NCBI RefSeq assembly: GCF_002993325.1
Contig: NZ_PVNO01000025.1
Location: 248,001 to 312,000 of the forward strand
Length of the DNA: 64,000 bases
From: Alteromonas gracilis
GTDB taxonomy: Bacteria > Pseudomonadota > Gammaproteobacteria > Enterobacterales > Alteromonadaceae
Direction of reading: 5' to 3'
This document shows, piece after piece, positions 47,775 to 57,624 of the stretch (its first letter is position 1; the number at the start of each line of letters is the position of its first letter). Position numbers and translations under genes: made by a program. The notes beneath the pieces were generated by a model. The model worked only from the letters and a program-made list of their open reading frames with translations, did not search any database and was not told the origin of the DNA.

Positions 47775-48044
47775 ATGTCACTAACTAAAGAAGAAACCGC
47801 AAAAATTATTGCTGAGTACGGCGTTAAAGAAGGCGACACTGGTTCACCAGAAGTTCAAGTTGCTTTGCTAACTCACAACATCAACAAGCTTCAAGGTCAC
47901 TTTGCTGATCACAAGAAAGATCACCACTCTCGTCGTGGTCTTCTACGTATGGTTAGCCAACGTCGTAAGCTTCTAGACTACCTTAAAGGCAAGAACGCTG
48001 AGCGTTACCTTGACCTTATCAAGCGTCTAGGTCTACGTCGATAA
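47775..48044 (+). CDS. rpsO: 30S ribosomal protein S15
   Basis: The 89-residue protein matches S15 throughout ([42 protein letters not shown]). It binds 16S rRNA early in platform assembly. It has its own promoter and terminator. The usual downstream partner pnp is absent; a convergent rluF follows instead. Confidence 0.98.
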   Translation: MSLTKEETAKIIAEYGVKEGDTGSPEVQVALLTHNINKLQGHFADHKKDHHSRRGLLRMVSQRRKLLDYLKGKNAERYLDLIKRLGLRR

Positions 48045-48057
48045 GACTAGGTTTCAA

Positions 48058-48086
48058 AGAAAAGCGCCCAATGGGCGCTTTTTTTG
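48058..48086 (+). terminator. terminator after rpsO
   Basis: AAAGCGCCC and GGGCGCTTT pair around AAT and are followed by a run of T. Confidence 0.85.
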
Positions 48087-48107
48087 TGACTGAAAACTGG
48101 TTCGTAT

Positions 48108-48860
48108 CTACTCTGGTAGCTCTTTCGCTACTTTCGAAGAGTCCTTTACCGCATTGTTAAGCGTTTTAAGTTCTCTTTCCGTCAAATTGCGCCATTGACC
48201 TGGTCTAAGTGTGCCAAGTTCAAGATGCATGATGCGGGTACGCTTTAGTTTGGTCACTTCATAACCGAGAAATTCACACATCCTGCGTATCTGTCGGTTA
48301 AGGCCCTGGGTAAGAATAATCGTAAATTTAGCCTTGCCAGTAGGTTTTACGATACAAGGTTTTGTTACTGTTCCCAGTATAGGCACGCCACGAGACATAC
48401 GCTTCACAAATCGTTCGCTTATTGGTTGATTAACCGTAACTTCATATTCTTTGTCGTGAGCGTTTTCGGCACGTAAAATCTTATTAACAATATCGCCATC
48501 GCTTGTTAGAATTATTAAACCTTCCGATGGCTTATCAAGTCTTCCCACAGGGAATATCCGGTCCTTATGGCTAATAGCGTCAATGATATTTCCTTTAACA
48601 TGACGTTCGGTTGTACAGGTGATACCAATTGGTTTGTTGTAGACGATGTAAACGCGATCAGATTTGTCTTTTGCAACTTTACCAACCACTTTGCCATCAA
48701 CTTTCACAATGTCATTGGGGCCTATTTTTGTACCTAGCTCTGGGGGGCGATTGTTTACAATAACGCGGTTTTGCTCAATGAGTTTGTCGGCTTCACGGCG
48801 TGAACAAAGGCCCGTGTCGCTGATATATTTATTTAAACGTTTTAGCGCTTGGTCACTCAT
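48108..48860 (-). CDS. rluF: 23S rRNA pseudouridine synthase RluF
   Basis: A 250-residue protein with an N-terminal S4 domain (RLNKYISDTGLCSRREADKLI), catalytic Asp in VGRLDKPSEGLI, ENAHDKEYEVTV and GLNRQIRRMCEFLGYEV. The pattern fits RluF (U2604) better than RluB/RluE because of MSRGVPILGTVTKPC. It faces rpsO. Confidence 0.9.
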   Translation of the reverse strand: MSDQALKRLNKYISDTGLCSRREADKLIEQNRVIVNNRPPELGTKIGPNDIVKVDGKVVGKVAKDKSDRVYIVYNKPIGITCTTERHVKGNIIDAISHKDRIFPVGRLDKPSEGLIILTSDGDIVNKILRAENAHDKEYEVTVNQPISERFVKRMSRGVPILGTVTKPCIVKPTGKAKFTIILTQGLNRQIRRMCEFLGYEVTKLKRTRIMHLELGTLRPGQWRNLTERELKTLNNAVKDSSKVAKELPE

Positions 48861-48930
48861 TGCGCAGTGTTTCCTGTAGATTCTTGAAAGAGGTCGATAT
48901 TACCACGCCTCAGTCTAATTTTTAAAAAAC

Positions 48931-48953
48931 GAAAGGGGCTAATAGCCCCTTTC
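48931..48953 (-). terminator. terminator downstream of coiled-coil protein gene
   Basis: GAAAGGGGCT and AGCCCCTTTC are a perfect ten-base stem around AAT; the minus strand continues into a T run. Confidence 0.75.
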
Positions 48954-49039
48954 ATATTCAAATTTACTTTGACTTCGGTTTCATTAACCACAAAGACGTT
49001 AAAAGCAGTCGCTCCTGTCGCGGTAGGTACAAAACAAAG

Positions 49040-49849
49040 TTAGTTGTTTGGTTCTGTTGATGGCGCAGCGCCACCTCCACTTGATGCACCGCTACTAGAC
49101 ACCACCTTTGTTGCGATTTCTCGAATTTCATTTTCAAGGCTAGTGATCCTGCCTGAAAGGGTGGTGTTGCGTTGCTCTAGTACAGAAAGCTTATCACTGA
49201 GGTTTCGTACGCTTTGCTGAGCACTTTGCTTATCGCTCGCTGCTTGCTCTAACTGAACATTTACAGACAATAGTTCATCGGCTAGAGAAGCTAATTGGTT
49301 TTTAACAGAGTTAATGGCTGCCGACTGAGATTTAACATCGTCAGACACAGCGCTAATGTTTTTATTGACGGCAGTTTGCACGTCACCAACACGGTCGCCT
49401 AAATCTGCAATTTCTTTTTGATTACGACGCCATGCTGACGCCCAAAGCTTATCCATTTGCTCCCACAACTCGTTGGTTTTGTTACTGAGTTCAGTTACTT
49501 TGACTTGTAGCGCAACGGTAGATTCACCAATTTCCTCACCTGTCGCAGAGAGTTTGTTTTCAAGCTGCATAATGCGCTTTTCAGCTTGGTCAGCGACAGT
49601 TTTTTGCTGTTCCAGTAGCGTATAAAGATAATAGCATCCACCACACGCAACTAGCGCAATAACAGCAACCAAAGTGACCCAGATACCATTTCCGCCACCA
49701 TTATTGGAGGGTGGTTGAGAAGGTGGCGTAGAACGAGGAGTAGACGGTGACGTTGTTGGAATCGCCTGCCTTTTAGTCTGGTAATCTCGACGGTCTTCCT
49801 CATCAAGCCTAATGGTAGGAAAATCGTCGTTTTTTGAATTGTTTGCCAT
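49040..49849 (-). CDS. membrane-anchored coiled-coil hypothetical protein
   Basis: A 269-residue protein: charged N-terminus, a Pro/Ser/Thr-rich linker (about 30-55), one membrane helix (about 56-78, IWVTLVAVIALVACGGCYYL) and a long coiled coil (about 80-245) with heptads, ending in a Gly/Ser tail. Orientation is probably N-in with a periplasmic coil. No family recognised. It may be a cell-envelope scaffold, but nothing nearby shows this. Confidence 0.7.
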   Translation of the reverse strand: MANNSKNDDFPTIRLDEEDRRDYQTKRQAIPTTSPSTPRSTPPSQPPSNNGGGNGIWVTLVAVIALVACGGCYYLYTLLEQQKTVADQAEKRIMQLENKLSATGEEIGESTVALQVKVTELSNKTNELWEQMDKLWASAWRRNQKEIADLGDRVGDVQTAVNKNISAVSDDVKSQSAAINSVKNQLASLADELLSVNVQLEQAASDKQSAQQSVRNLSDKLSVLEQRNTTLSGRITSLENEIREIATKVVSSSGASSGGGAAPSTEPNN

Positions 49850-50064
49850 AGTCAGTTATTTATCTCTTTATGAAGCACTTTCGAATTAAGTTATGGGAGC
49901 TACGTCACTCAACCGGAAAGCCCTTATTGTATTTGCGCACGATTCTATGTTATCGCTAAATCGAAGGAAATTCCACGGCTTATGGGGCGCTTAATTTCCA
50001 CATAAGCCATGGTGACATACATTATCTTTTGTATGATTAGTGTTGTAGCGTCTATCTTGCTTTC

Positions 50065-51621
50065 TTAGCTTTTGTCGCCTATCCACTCGACGCGATATAA
50101 ATCACGTCTTCTATCCAAATAGTTTCGGACAGAACCTTCATTTTGAAGTTTGGTAAGCTTGTCTAAATCTAAGTCAACAATAAGCGTCATTTCTGTATTT
50201 GGTGTCGTTTCCGACACAATCGCATCATGAGGGAAAGCGAAATCACTCGGTGAAAATACAGCCGTTTGTCCATATTGAATATCGACGTTATCAACCTTAG
50301 GCAGGTTGCCTACGCTGCCCGCAATGGCCACATAACACTCATTTTCAATCGCTCTGGCTTGCGCACAACGACGTACCCGCAAATATCCGTTCTTGGTGTC
50401 TGTCCAAAATGGCACGAACAGAATCTGCATTTCCTGCTCTGATAAAATACGCGCAAGCTCTGGAAACTCTACGTCATAACAGATTAACACCCCAATTTTG
50501 CCAAAATCCGTGTCAAACGTTTTAAGGCTGTTTCCACCTTTCATAATCCAATCTTTTTTCTCATGAGGCGTGGGGTGCAGCTTGTACTGGCTTTCAATCG
50601 TACCATCACGCTTACAGATGTAGCTCACATTAAAGAGCTCTTCATCTTCAACCACGGGCATTGAGCCTGCGATAATTGTGATGTTGTAAGACACGGCTAA
50701 ATGAGAAACGGCAGTTAAAATTTCGTTCGTGTAAGTAGCTAAGTGCCATATTGCGTCTATCGACGATTCCGACGGGCTAAGGCCCATCAGTGGGGCATTA
50801 AAAAACTCTGGGAACAGAGCAACATCGCATGAATAATCCGATAGTGCATCAACAAAATATTCTACTTGCTGCAACAGCTCTTCAACGTTGTTGAAATATC
50901 GCATTTGCCACTGAATACAGCCTATACGTGCGTTGGATTTTCTACTTGCAATAAGTGAGGGTGTGCCCGGCTCATAGTAAATATTGTGCCATTGAAGTAA
51001 CGTTGCGTATCCTTTAGATGCTTCATCTTCAGGTAGGTAAGCCGACATCACTTGCTTTACTTCAAACCCATTCGAAAGCTGGAAGGTGAGTATAGGGTCG
51101 TAAATATCTTTGAGTTTAACTTGCTCGATGTACTCATAAGGCGACAGTTCATGTGCGTGATTTTTGTAATTTGGAATACGACCGCCTGCCATTATTGACT
51201 TTAAATTCAAGTTTCGACAAAGCTCTTTACGTGCTTCATAAAGGCGTCTACCCAGTCTTAATCCACGGTATTCTGGACAAACAATAACCTCAACACCATA
51301 GAGAACGTCGCCGTTAGGATCGTGAGTGGTCAAGTAAGCATCGCCAGTTATTTCATCGTAGCTGTGTTTATCGCCAAACTGGTCGTAGTCCACAATTACT
51401 GAAATCGCGAACGCTACCACTTTGCCCTTGTCTTCAATACAAATTTGACCGTCAGGAAAAGTGGTTACTTGGGCTTTATAGTTAGAATAAGGCCATGCGC
51501 CTCCAACATTGGCGTACACTTTATCCATCAATGCTTTTACATCGTCGTAATCATCTAGCCTTAAATGTCTTAAATCTAGATGGTGTTCAGTTTCTTCTAT
51601 TTGTGTTTGGTCTTGACTCAT
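50065..51621 (-). CDS. GNAT acetyltransferase fused to nitrilase-type amidohydrolase
   Basis: A 518-residue fusion. The N-terminal GNAT domain (about 15-215) has the acetyl-CoA loop CPEYRGLRLGRRLYEARKEL. The C-terminal carbon-nitrogen hydrolase (about 230-505) has the triad Glu in ALFPEFF, Lys in YKLHPTPHEK and Cys in LICYDVEFPE. The combined family is known in bacteria but its substrate is not. It stands alone with long flanking gaps. Confidence 0.88.
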   Translation of the reverse strand: MSQDQTQIEETEHHLDLRHLRLDDYDDVKALMDKVYANVGGAWPYSNYKAQVTTFPDGQICIEDKGKVVAFAISVIVDYDQFGDKHSYDEITGDAYLTTHDPNGDVLYGVEVIVCPEYRGLRLGRRLYEARKELCRNLNLKSIMAGGRIPNYKNHAHELSPYEYIEQVKLKDIYDPILTFQLSNGFEVKQVMSAYLPEDEASKGYATLLQWHNIYYEPGTPSLIASRKSNARIGCIQWQMRYFNNVEELLQQVEYFVDALSDYSCDVALFPEFFNAPLMGLSPSESSIDAIWHLATYTNEILTAVSHLAVSYNITIIAGSMPVVEDEELFNVSYICKRDGTIESQYKLHPTPHEKKDWIMKGGNSLKTFDTDFGKIGVLICYDVEFPELARILSEQEMQILFVPFWTDTKNGYLRVRRCAQARAIENECYVAIAGSVGNLPKVDNVDIQYGQTAVFSPSDFAFPHDAIVSETTPNTEMTLIVDLDLDKLTKLQNEGSVRNYLDRRRDLYRVEWIGDKS

Positions 51622-51972
51622 GGGTTACTCATTTTGCTGAAAATTTCTTACGAAACTAAGAGTGTCTACATCACCATGTGATAGTACGCTTAGAAACGCC
51701 ACTGTTCATCTTAATTTTTCTCATTTAAGTGAACGTGAAATATAGATAACTCAAGTACGGTTAGCGAAGTTAAGCAAGAAGTGTGCGACCTTGAAGTGCA
51801 ATGTCTTACGATTAATATTTTTTCTATTCTCGATTAAAAAATTGCCGCATTTCAGCGTGATTGATCGTTGCTATATGATGAACCTCAGCGTATAACTTCG
51901 CCTCTCTCGTGGCCCTTTGCTACCGCTGCCAAATAAAGTAACCGGGAAGATTATTTAGGTAATGACAATTTG
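51622..51972. other. divergent intergenic region
   Basis: About 350 AT-rich bases between the GNAT-nitrilase gene and the 2OG oxygenase gene. Both promoters are expected here; I see no RNA gene or terminator. Confidence 0.3.
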
Positions 51973-52644
51973 ATGAACAGAGAACAACTCGCTTCGCACC
52001 AACCCCTTCGCATTTTTGATGAATTAATTTTTGAAAATATCGTTGATGACCTTGTATCAAAAGGTTTTTCTATCCAAGAAAACGGTTTACCTGAGTTTAT
52101 AACTGATGCGCTCTTAACTCGTCAGCGTTGGATTGCTGATGAGGAATATAAAAAAGCGGGTATAGGTCGTTCGTTTAACTATCAAAAAGCGGAAGAGATA
52201 AGGGGCGATGAAATCTGTTGGATAACTGGTTCTACTCCAGAGGGCGCGCTTTGGCTCGATTGGTGCGCAGCAATGCAGAATTATATTAATCGCTCCTTGT
52301 TCATGGGCCTGTTTTCCTTTGAAAGTCACTTTGCTTGCTACGAACCCGGTAAATTTTACAAACGTCATGTAGATGCTTTCAAAGGTCAAGGTAATCGCGT
52401 TTTATCGCTGGTTGCGTATTTAAATGACGATTGGAAAAGAGAGGATGGGGGAGAGCTGGTGTTGTATGCTGACAGTGAAGACCTTATTGGCACACGCGTG
52501 TTACCCAAAATTGGGACGTTTGTTGTTTTTCTAAGCGAAGACTTCCCCCATGAAGTATTACCAGCAGCGCGAACACGTCACTCTGTTGCTGGCTGGTTTA
52601 GAGTAAATGGCAGTGTAAATGACAATTTAGATCCACCTCGCTAA
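51973..52644 (+). CDS. 2OG-Fe(II) oxygenase (prolyl 4-hydroxylase-like)
   Basis: A 223-residue protein with the iron ligands HVD (YKRHVDAF near 136) and the distal His in FPHEVLPAARTRHSVAGWF, and the RHS arginine that binds 2-oxoglutarate. The core LSLVAYLNDDWKREDGGELVLY is typical of P4Hc. It may hydroxylate a protein such as EF-Tu or a ribosomal protein. ATG at 51973 is used; a TTG precedes it by one codon. Confidence 0.88.
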   Translation: MNREQLASHQPLRIFDELIFENIVDDLVSKGFSIQENGLPEFITDALLTRQRWIADEEYKKAGIGRSFNYQKAEEIRGDEICWITGSTPEGALWLDWCAAMQNYINRSLFMGLFSFESHFACYEPGKFYKRHVDAFKGQGNRVLSLVAYLNDDWKREDGGELVLYADSEDLIGTRVLPKIGTFVVFLSEDFPHEVLPAARTRHSVAGWFRVNGSVNDNLDPPR

Positions 52645-52920
52645 AGACTGGTCGACGCCTGTTAAGCGAGCTTAGTATCAAAAGTCATAGACTTATGTAT
52701 AATAGCTTTTCGCTGTATTACTTAGAAAAAAGCGCATACTACTTATAAAGGCTAATATGGTATAAATCCTATATCTGCATGCTCCATTTCAAGTAAGTGC
52801 TACAATAATGAGTTAGAAGATTTAGAACATCTTTTAAGAGTAATATAGTGCAGTTCGCAATAGATCTTCCCAATAATCTATTGTGTCGCTTAGGGAAAAG
52901 ACGTTAGAAGTGATCGCTTA
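52645..52920. other. intergenic region before the TPR response regulator-like gene
   Basis: A 275-base AT-rich gap. No terminator or RNA gene recognised. Confidence 0.3.
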
Positions 52921-54606
52921 ATGCTGGAAAAAATACCTGCCCCCACGCCACGAGAAGATTTGCATGTACTGGTTATTGATAACCAGGGGCTTGTCCACGA
53001 TGTTATTGCATCCGCACTGCATGAAATTGGAATTAAAAATGTAAGTAGTGCATTCAACGCGTTTCATGCAAAGCGACTGTGTGAATCACGACAGTATGAT
53101 TTTGTTTTACTCGCATTTAATGTTAGCCACGATAAAGATGGCTTTCATCTTTTTGAAGAACTCAAGCATTTAAACCATATCAATGACACAACAACGGTGG
53201 TGTTCCTCAGTGCCGAAACGTCTCCAGAACTTGTTAATTGCATTGTTGAGCTTCAACCAGATGACTTTTGGGTTAAACCTTTACAGCGAAATAAGATTGA
53301 AACACGCTTAGAGTATTTGATTCAGGTTCGTCTCAAACTGCATAAAATGTTGCACTGCATGCAAATGGGCGACTACTCGACAGCCATGTATTACGCTGAG
53401 CGACAGTTGAAAGACCCATCGCTTTCAGAATATCACACCCGAATAAAACGCTTAATTGGCGACTGCCTTTTGCAGCTTCGCGATTATGGGACCGCTGAAG
53501 ACTATTTTAGAGGTTTGTTGCAAAGCATGGATCATGCGTGGGTCCATATAGGTTTGACTCGATCTCTTTTGCGACAAGATGAACTAGAAGAAGCGCAGCT
53601 TCTTGTTGATGACTTGCTTTTGCGCCCGGATACGCGATTTTTAACCTTTGATTTGCTAGCGCAGTATTTTATAGAAAAAGAGCAGTTTGACATTGCTTAT
53701 GAGCAAATGAAGGAAGCGAGTAAGCTTGCCCCTAGGAATATTGAACGCAACAAGCGACTTTGGGACTTAGCTCGACTCAATCACGATAAGGCAGGGCAAT
53801 TATCGGCCGTACAGAACATGGCTAAATTCGCCAAAAATTCAATCCATGACTCTCCACAACTTACACTAAACGTAATTCGTTCCACTATAGATCTCGCTAC
53901 CAGCCTTGGAAATATCGAGACGGAAAAGTATCTTCAAAAAGCGGAAGCAGAGCTTGAAGAACTTAAAAATCAAAAAGGTATGCAGAATCAACTAGGTGAG
54001 CAAATTGACGTGGTTAAGGCGCGGGTTCTCTGCCTAAGAGATGATAAAAGAAGTGCCGAGAAGATAATGAAAGATCGCTCTGCTTCTACGGAAGGTCTGT
54101 CGATGGAAGACAGTCTTGATAAAATGAAAGCGTTTCATGAACTCGGTATGCGTGAACAGTGCGTCAGTATCTTAGACAAGCTTAGAAAGCAGATTGAAGG
54201 TGATACTTTTACGTCGCAGGTGGTGAATGAATACTTGAATCAAGAGTCGATTGAAAGAACTGAAATTCAGTTTACGACGAAAGAACTCAAGCAGATGGCA
54301 ACGGTAAACTATAAAGAAAACCGATTAATACCTGCCTATAACAATTTGCGACAAGCGTTAACGCTATCGCCTAAAGACAAGCAAATCGCGTTAAGCTTGC
54401 TTAAAGTGATAGCGCAGATTCATTTAGATGACACCTTAACCGATGAACAAATGAAAACCGCCCAGCGAGCAGCCAAACTATTGCAAGCTAATGGACTATC
54501 TGCCACACAAACAGAAAAGCGCGATCAGTATGTCAAGTTGATTGGCATTGAGGTGGATGATACTAAAGCATCCGATTTAGTTGGCATGGTCGTGTCTAAA
54601 GCGTAA
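52921..54606 (+). CDS. pseudo-receiver domain protein with TPR repeats
   Basis: The 561-residue protein has an N-terminal receiver-like domain (about 12-140) and helical TPR-like repeats to the C-terminus, including YSTAMYYAERQLK and YGTAEDYFRGLL. The receiver keeps Lys in WVKPLQ but has Ala65 in VLLAFNV where the phospho-Asp should be, and IDN replaces the usual acidic pair. It is probably a phosphorylation-independent scaffold or adaptor. The partner is unknown. Confidence 0.85.
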   Translation: MLEKIPAPTPREDLHVLVIDNQGLVHDVIASALHEIGIKNVSSAFNAFHAKRLCESRQYDFVLLAFNVSHDKDGFHLFEELKHLNHINDTTTVVFLSAETSPELVNCIVELQPDDFWVKPLQRNKIETRLEYLIQVRLKLHKMLHCMQMGDYSTAMYYAERQLKDPSLSEYHTRIKRLIGDCLLQLRDYGTAEDYFRGLLQSMDHAWVHIGLTRSLLRQDELEEAQLLVDDLLLRPDTRFLTFDLLAQYFIEKEQFDIAYEQMKEASKLAPRNIERNKRLWDLARLNHDKAGQLSAVQNMAKFAKNSIHDSPQLTLNVIRSTIDLATSLGNIETEKYLQKAEAELEELKNQKGMQNQLGEQIDVVKARVLCLRDDKRSAEKIMKDRSASTEGLSMEDSLDKMKAFHELGMREQCVSILDKLRKQIEGDTFTSQVVNEYLNQESIERTEIQFTTKELKQMATVNYKENRLIPAYNNLRQALTLSPKDKQIALSLLKVIAQIHLDDTLTDEQMKTAQRAAKLLQANGLSATQTEKRDQYVKLIGIEVDDTKASDLVGMVVSKA

Positions 54607-54646
54607 AACGTCATTCCCTATCTCAAATTCGAAAATCACACGCTAT

Positions 54647-54677
54647 TAAAAAAGCTGCCAATTAAGGCAGCTTTTTA
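54647..54677. terminator. bidirectional terminator
   Basis: AAAAGCTGCC and GGCAGCTTTT pair around six bases, with A and T runs, between two convergent genes. Confidence 0.8.
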
Positions 54678-54723
54678 GCAGCATATTCCGCCAAAAATGA
54701 CTAATAGCGGTGATAGTTAGCGA

Positions 54724-57315
54724 TTATAGCTTCTGCGCTTTAAGGCTACTCTGACGACGGCGAAAGCCTATCATTGCGGCTAGCAATGCAAGGATTCCTC
54801 CCATAGCGCCGCCTGAGCTATCATCATTGTCCACTTCTTCCTCAACAACGTCTGCCTGAAGGTCAAAGGTAGCTATAAAAGGGTCGTGATCTGAGCTTCT
54901 GAATGGACCTACATCAGTGAACGCGTAACCGTCTTCATCCGCATAATAACGAAGCGCTTGGTCGTACTGTAGTTGATATGCTTCAACAGAGTTGATGTTC
55001 CAGTGTGTACCGTCAATTGCATCTGCAAGCATAGCGTCACTTGCTAGTACGTGGTCCAAACTACCTACTTGTTCAGTACCGTAGAACCAATATGAGAAGC
55101 CGTCTGCATCAAATTCTTCAGCTAAGTTGTGATAGCCGAAGCCAGACTCAACTTCTACTGATGCGCCTTCATCCATACCTGTATTAACCGCGGTGGTAAT
55201 GGTATATCCACGAGACTCAGGTGTGTAATCGGTTAGCACTGCAACAGGGTCTTCAGCGCTATACGCGTTTAAGTCACCTAAGATAACCTTGCGCTCTGGC
55301 AGGCTCTCATCACTTAATACGTTGCCTAGTGTGATAGCTGCCGATACGCGAAGTGCGTTACAGCTGCCTTGGATCGTAGTTATTTCAGACGGTGCATCTA
55401 CTGCGTCTTCAGCGCATTGACCACCTTTTGACTTGAAGTGATTAACAGCAACAAGGAATGATTTGCCGCTTTCTGCATGAGTAAAAGATTGAAGAAGGCT
55501 TGGGCGCATACGTGCCAGGCTATCTTCATCAACCTGCTGCTCTGGCATAGCTACAACCATCGCGTCACCTTCTGGCGTTACGACAGCAGCTTTGTACAAC
55601 AAGCCAACGGTTATCGCATCCGTACCAATTTCACTGCCATCACTAGTAGCGATGAATGAGTATTGTTCGGTTTCACCAAGTTCAGCGTTGATGGCATCAA
55701 CAAGAGATTGAATGGCGCTATCTTCACCGAAGCCATCGTTTTCGATTTCCATTAAGCCGACAACGTCTGCGTTTAGATTTACGATAGCTTCAACAATACG
55801 ACCTTGCTGCAATGCAAACGCAACTGCATCACTAGCACCACGATTTTGGTCATAATCAAACGTTACATCGCCGTTTTCGTCTACTTCGCCATTAAAGTAG
55901 TTAAGTACGTTAAAGGTTGCAATGGAGAGATTACCTTCTGTAACAACAGGGTTAGCTTCACGGGTCGAGGTTACCTCAATAATGTCGCTAGGATTAATTC
56001 TGTAAGTGCCAAAGCTATAGTTTAGTGGACCCGCTGCAGAAACCGAATCACCAATACGAATGGCGTTAGCGTAGCTGAACGTAGGGAAGTAATTCAGTGC
56101 ATCCGGGTACTGCGAGCTACTGTTATCTTCGATGGTAAGAAGACTGGTCTCGCCAGCTTCTTCTACCGCTGTATAAGCGTCTGACAGGGGGGCCGCCACG
56201 TCGCTCGGTTGACGTTTAATTGCGTCGCTAACAACAATTTCACCGAAGCGCCAAAGGTTGTTTGTGCTTGTTACTGTTGCATCCGTCACACTAACAACCA
56301 TACCTTCAACAGTTTCAAGGTCAATCTCGTACGGCATTGAAAGTTCTACCGCCGCGACAGCATCTACTGCGCCACAATCAAGTGCGGCTACATCGCTGTC
56401 CATAACAAGTGTTGTCATGCCGTAGTTTTCTTCTACCTCACCGTAAAGGCGAACTAGATTACCGGTTTCAACATCAACCGAACCTTCAATAAATAGGCCT
56501 TCAGACGTTGCGTCGTCAGCATCGTAATCTGATGCTTCCTCTTGTACGAAGAAACCGCCAGCGCGCGTGCCTGTGACTATAGCTTCTATAATAACGCTAT
56601 TGCCAACTTCAGCAGAGCTGCTTTCACTGCCTTGAATACCACTGATAAGTGTAGCGTCTGCACCACAAATACCAAGCTCAATAGCTGGCTCTTCTGGTAC
56701 TACAACGACGTCACCACCACCTTCAGTGGTAAATGTGCCCGCTGGGAACGGGGTTGCAGCGTCCGTGTTAGTGGTCGAGCCGTCTAGGGCGTCAACACCA
56801 CTGTAAGTCCAGTTAGCTGCTTCGAAGCTGCCGCCATTTGCGGTTTGACCTGATGTACGATAAGCCCAGCCATCTAGGTATTCCCACGCAGTGCCACTGC
56901 CGTCGGTGTTGATATCACCAAACGTGTCAATAACGCTGCCATCTTTGAATAGCTCTACAGCATCATCACCATTTATGGCCATTGATGAGCTGTCATAATC
57001 GGGTGCAGAGCCGAAAAAAGCAGTGAATCCCTCTACCTCTGAAGCGATATAGATGTAGCTTCCAGCACTTGCAGATGCGCCGGCTGGAAAAGTGAATTCT
57101 TCTCCATCAGTGCCATCACCATTATTGGCTGAGCCGATACCATAAACAGATAGATCGGCGATATCGTTTACAACAAAAAGTTCAACGGCTTTTGGAACGC
57201 CGCCACTGAGCGGTCCATCGATAACGCCACTGATAACTAAATCGCTAGCGTTAACCGAGGTGGTAGAAAGTGCAGATAAGATCCCTGCAGATAATAAAGT
57301 TAATGATGCTCTCAC
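54724..57315 (-). CDS. ExeM/NucH-type extracellular endonuclease with GlyGly-CTERM
   Basis: An 863-residue secreted protein: signal peptide (cut after VNA, about 23), lamin-tail-like domain (about 25-190), OB-type region (about 220-455), and an endonuclease/exonuclease/phosphatase domain (about 460-820) with NVLNYF, GLMEIENDG, VNHFKSKGGQC, LGDLNAYS and SSDHDPF active-site motifs. The end GGAMGGILALLAAMIGFRRR is a GlyGly-CTERM sorting signal, processed by rhombosortase in other species. It probably degrades extracellular DNA for phosphorus or biofilm turnover. Confidence 0.9.
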   Translation of the reverse strand: MRASLTLLSAGILSALSTTSVNASDLVISGVIDGPLSGGVPKAVELFVVNDIADLSVYGIGSANNGDGTDGEEFTFPAGASASAGSYIYIASEVEGFTAFFGSAPDYDSSSMAINGDDAVELFKDGSVIDTFGDINTDGSGTAWEYLDGWAYRTSGQTANGGSFEAANWTYSGVDALDGSTTNTDAATPFPAGTFTTEGGGDVVVVPEEPAIELGICGADATLISGIQGSESSSAEVGNSVIIEAIVTGTRAGGFFVQEEASDYDADDATSEGLFIEGSVDVETGNLVRLYGEVEENYGMTTLVMDSDVAALDCGAVDAVAAVELSMPYEIDLETVEGMVVSVTDATVTSTNNLWRFGEIVVSDAIKRQPSDVAAPLSDAYTAVEEAGETSLLTIEDNSSSQYPDALNYFPTFSYANAIRIGDSVSAAGPLNYSFGTYRINPSDIIEVTSTREANPVVTEGNLSIATFNVLNYFNGEVDENGDVTFDYDQNRGASDAVAFALQQGRIVEAIVNLNADVVGLMEIENDGFGEDSAIQSLVDAINAELGETEQYSFIATSDGSEIGTDAITVGLLYKAAVVTPEGDAMVVAMPEQQVDEDSLARMRPSLLQSFTHAESGKSFLVAVNHFKSKGGQCAEDAVDAPSEITTIQGSCNALRVSAAITLGNVLSDESLPERKVILGDLNAYSAEDPVAVLTDYTPESRGYTITTAVNTGMDEGASVEVESGFGYHNLAEEFDADGFSYWFYGTEQVGSLDHVLASDAMLADAIDGTHWNINSVEAYQLQYDQALRYYADEDGYAFTDVGPFRSSDHDPFIATFDLQADVVEEEVDNDDSSGGAMGGILALLAAMIGFRRRQSSLKAQKL

Positions 57316-57602
57316 GGCATTTTCCCTTTGTAGTTTTCGTTATTCTTAAATCGCTTAGCGTTGCTCGTACCGCTTTTGAAGAAGACAAGCGAAACGATTT
57401 GCGATGTGCAATTTTATATTGCGGTACTACATTACGGGCATTCCTAATGGGTAGGAATGACTTAACCTTATTCAAGCTGTTTTTAAAAATATCATTATTA
57501 ATCAGGTGTTTAATGGTTATGGGTAAGTTTACTTGTGGTTATATTTCTTATCAATTTACGACCATAAGCGATAAATAAGCCTACATTTATTTTTAAAAGT
57601 GA
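57316..57602. other. intergenic region upstream of nuclease
   Basis: About 290 bases. An open frame overlapping the nuclease start is not supported. The nuclease promoter should lie here. Confidence 0.3.
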
Positions 57603-57624
57603 AAAGCGCCTCAAAAAAGGCGCT
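57603..57624 (-). terminator. terminator overlapping the DUF2252 stop
   Basis: GCGCC at 57606-57610 and GGCGC at 57619-57623 pair around A-rich bases and are followed on the minus strand by TTTTC. The stem overlaps the stop codon. Confidence 0.55.
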
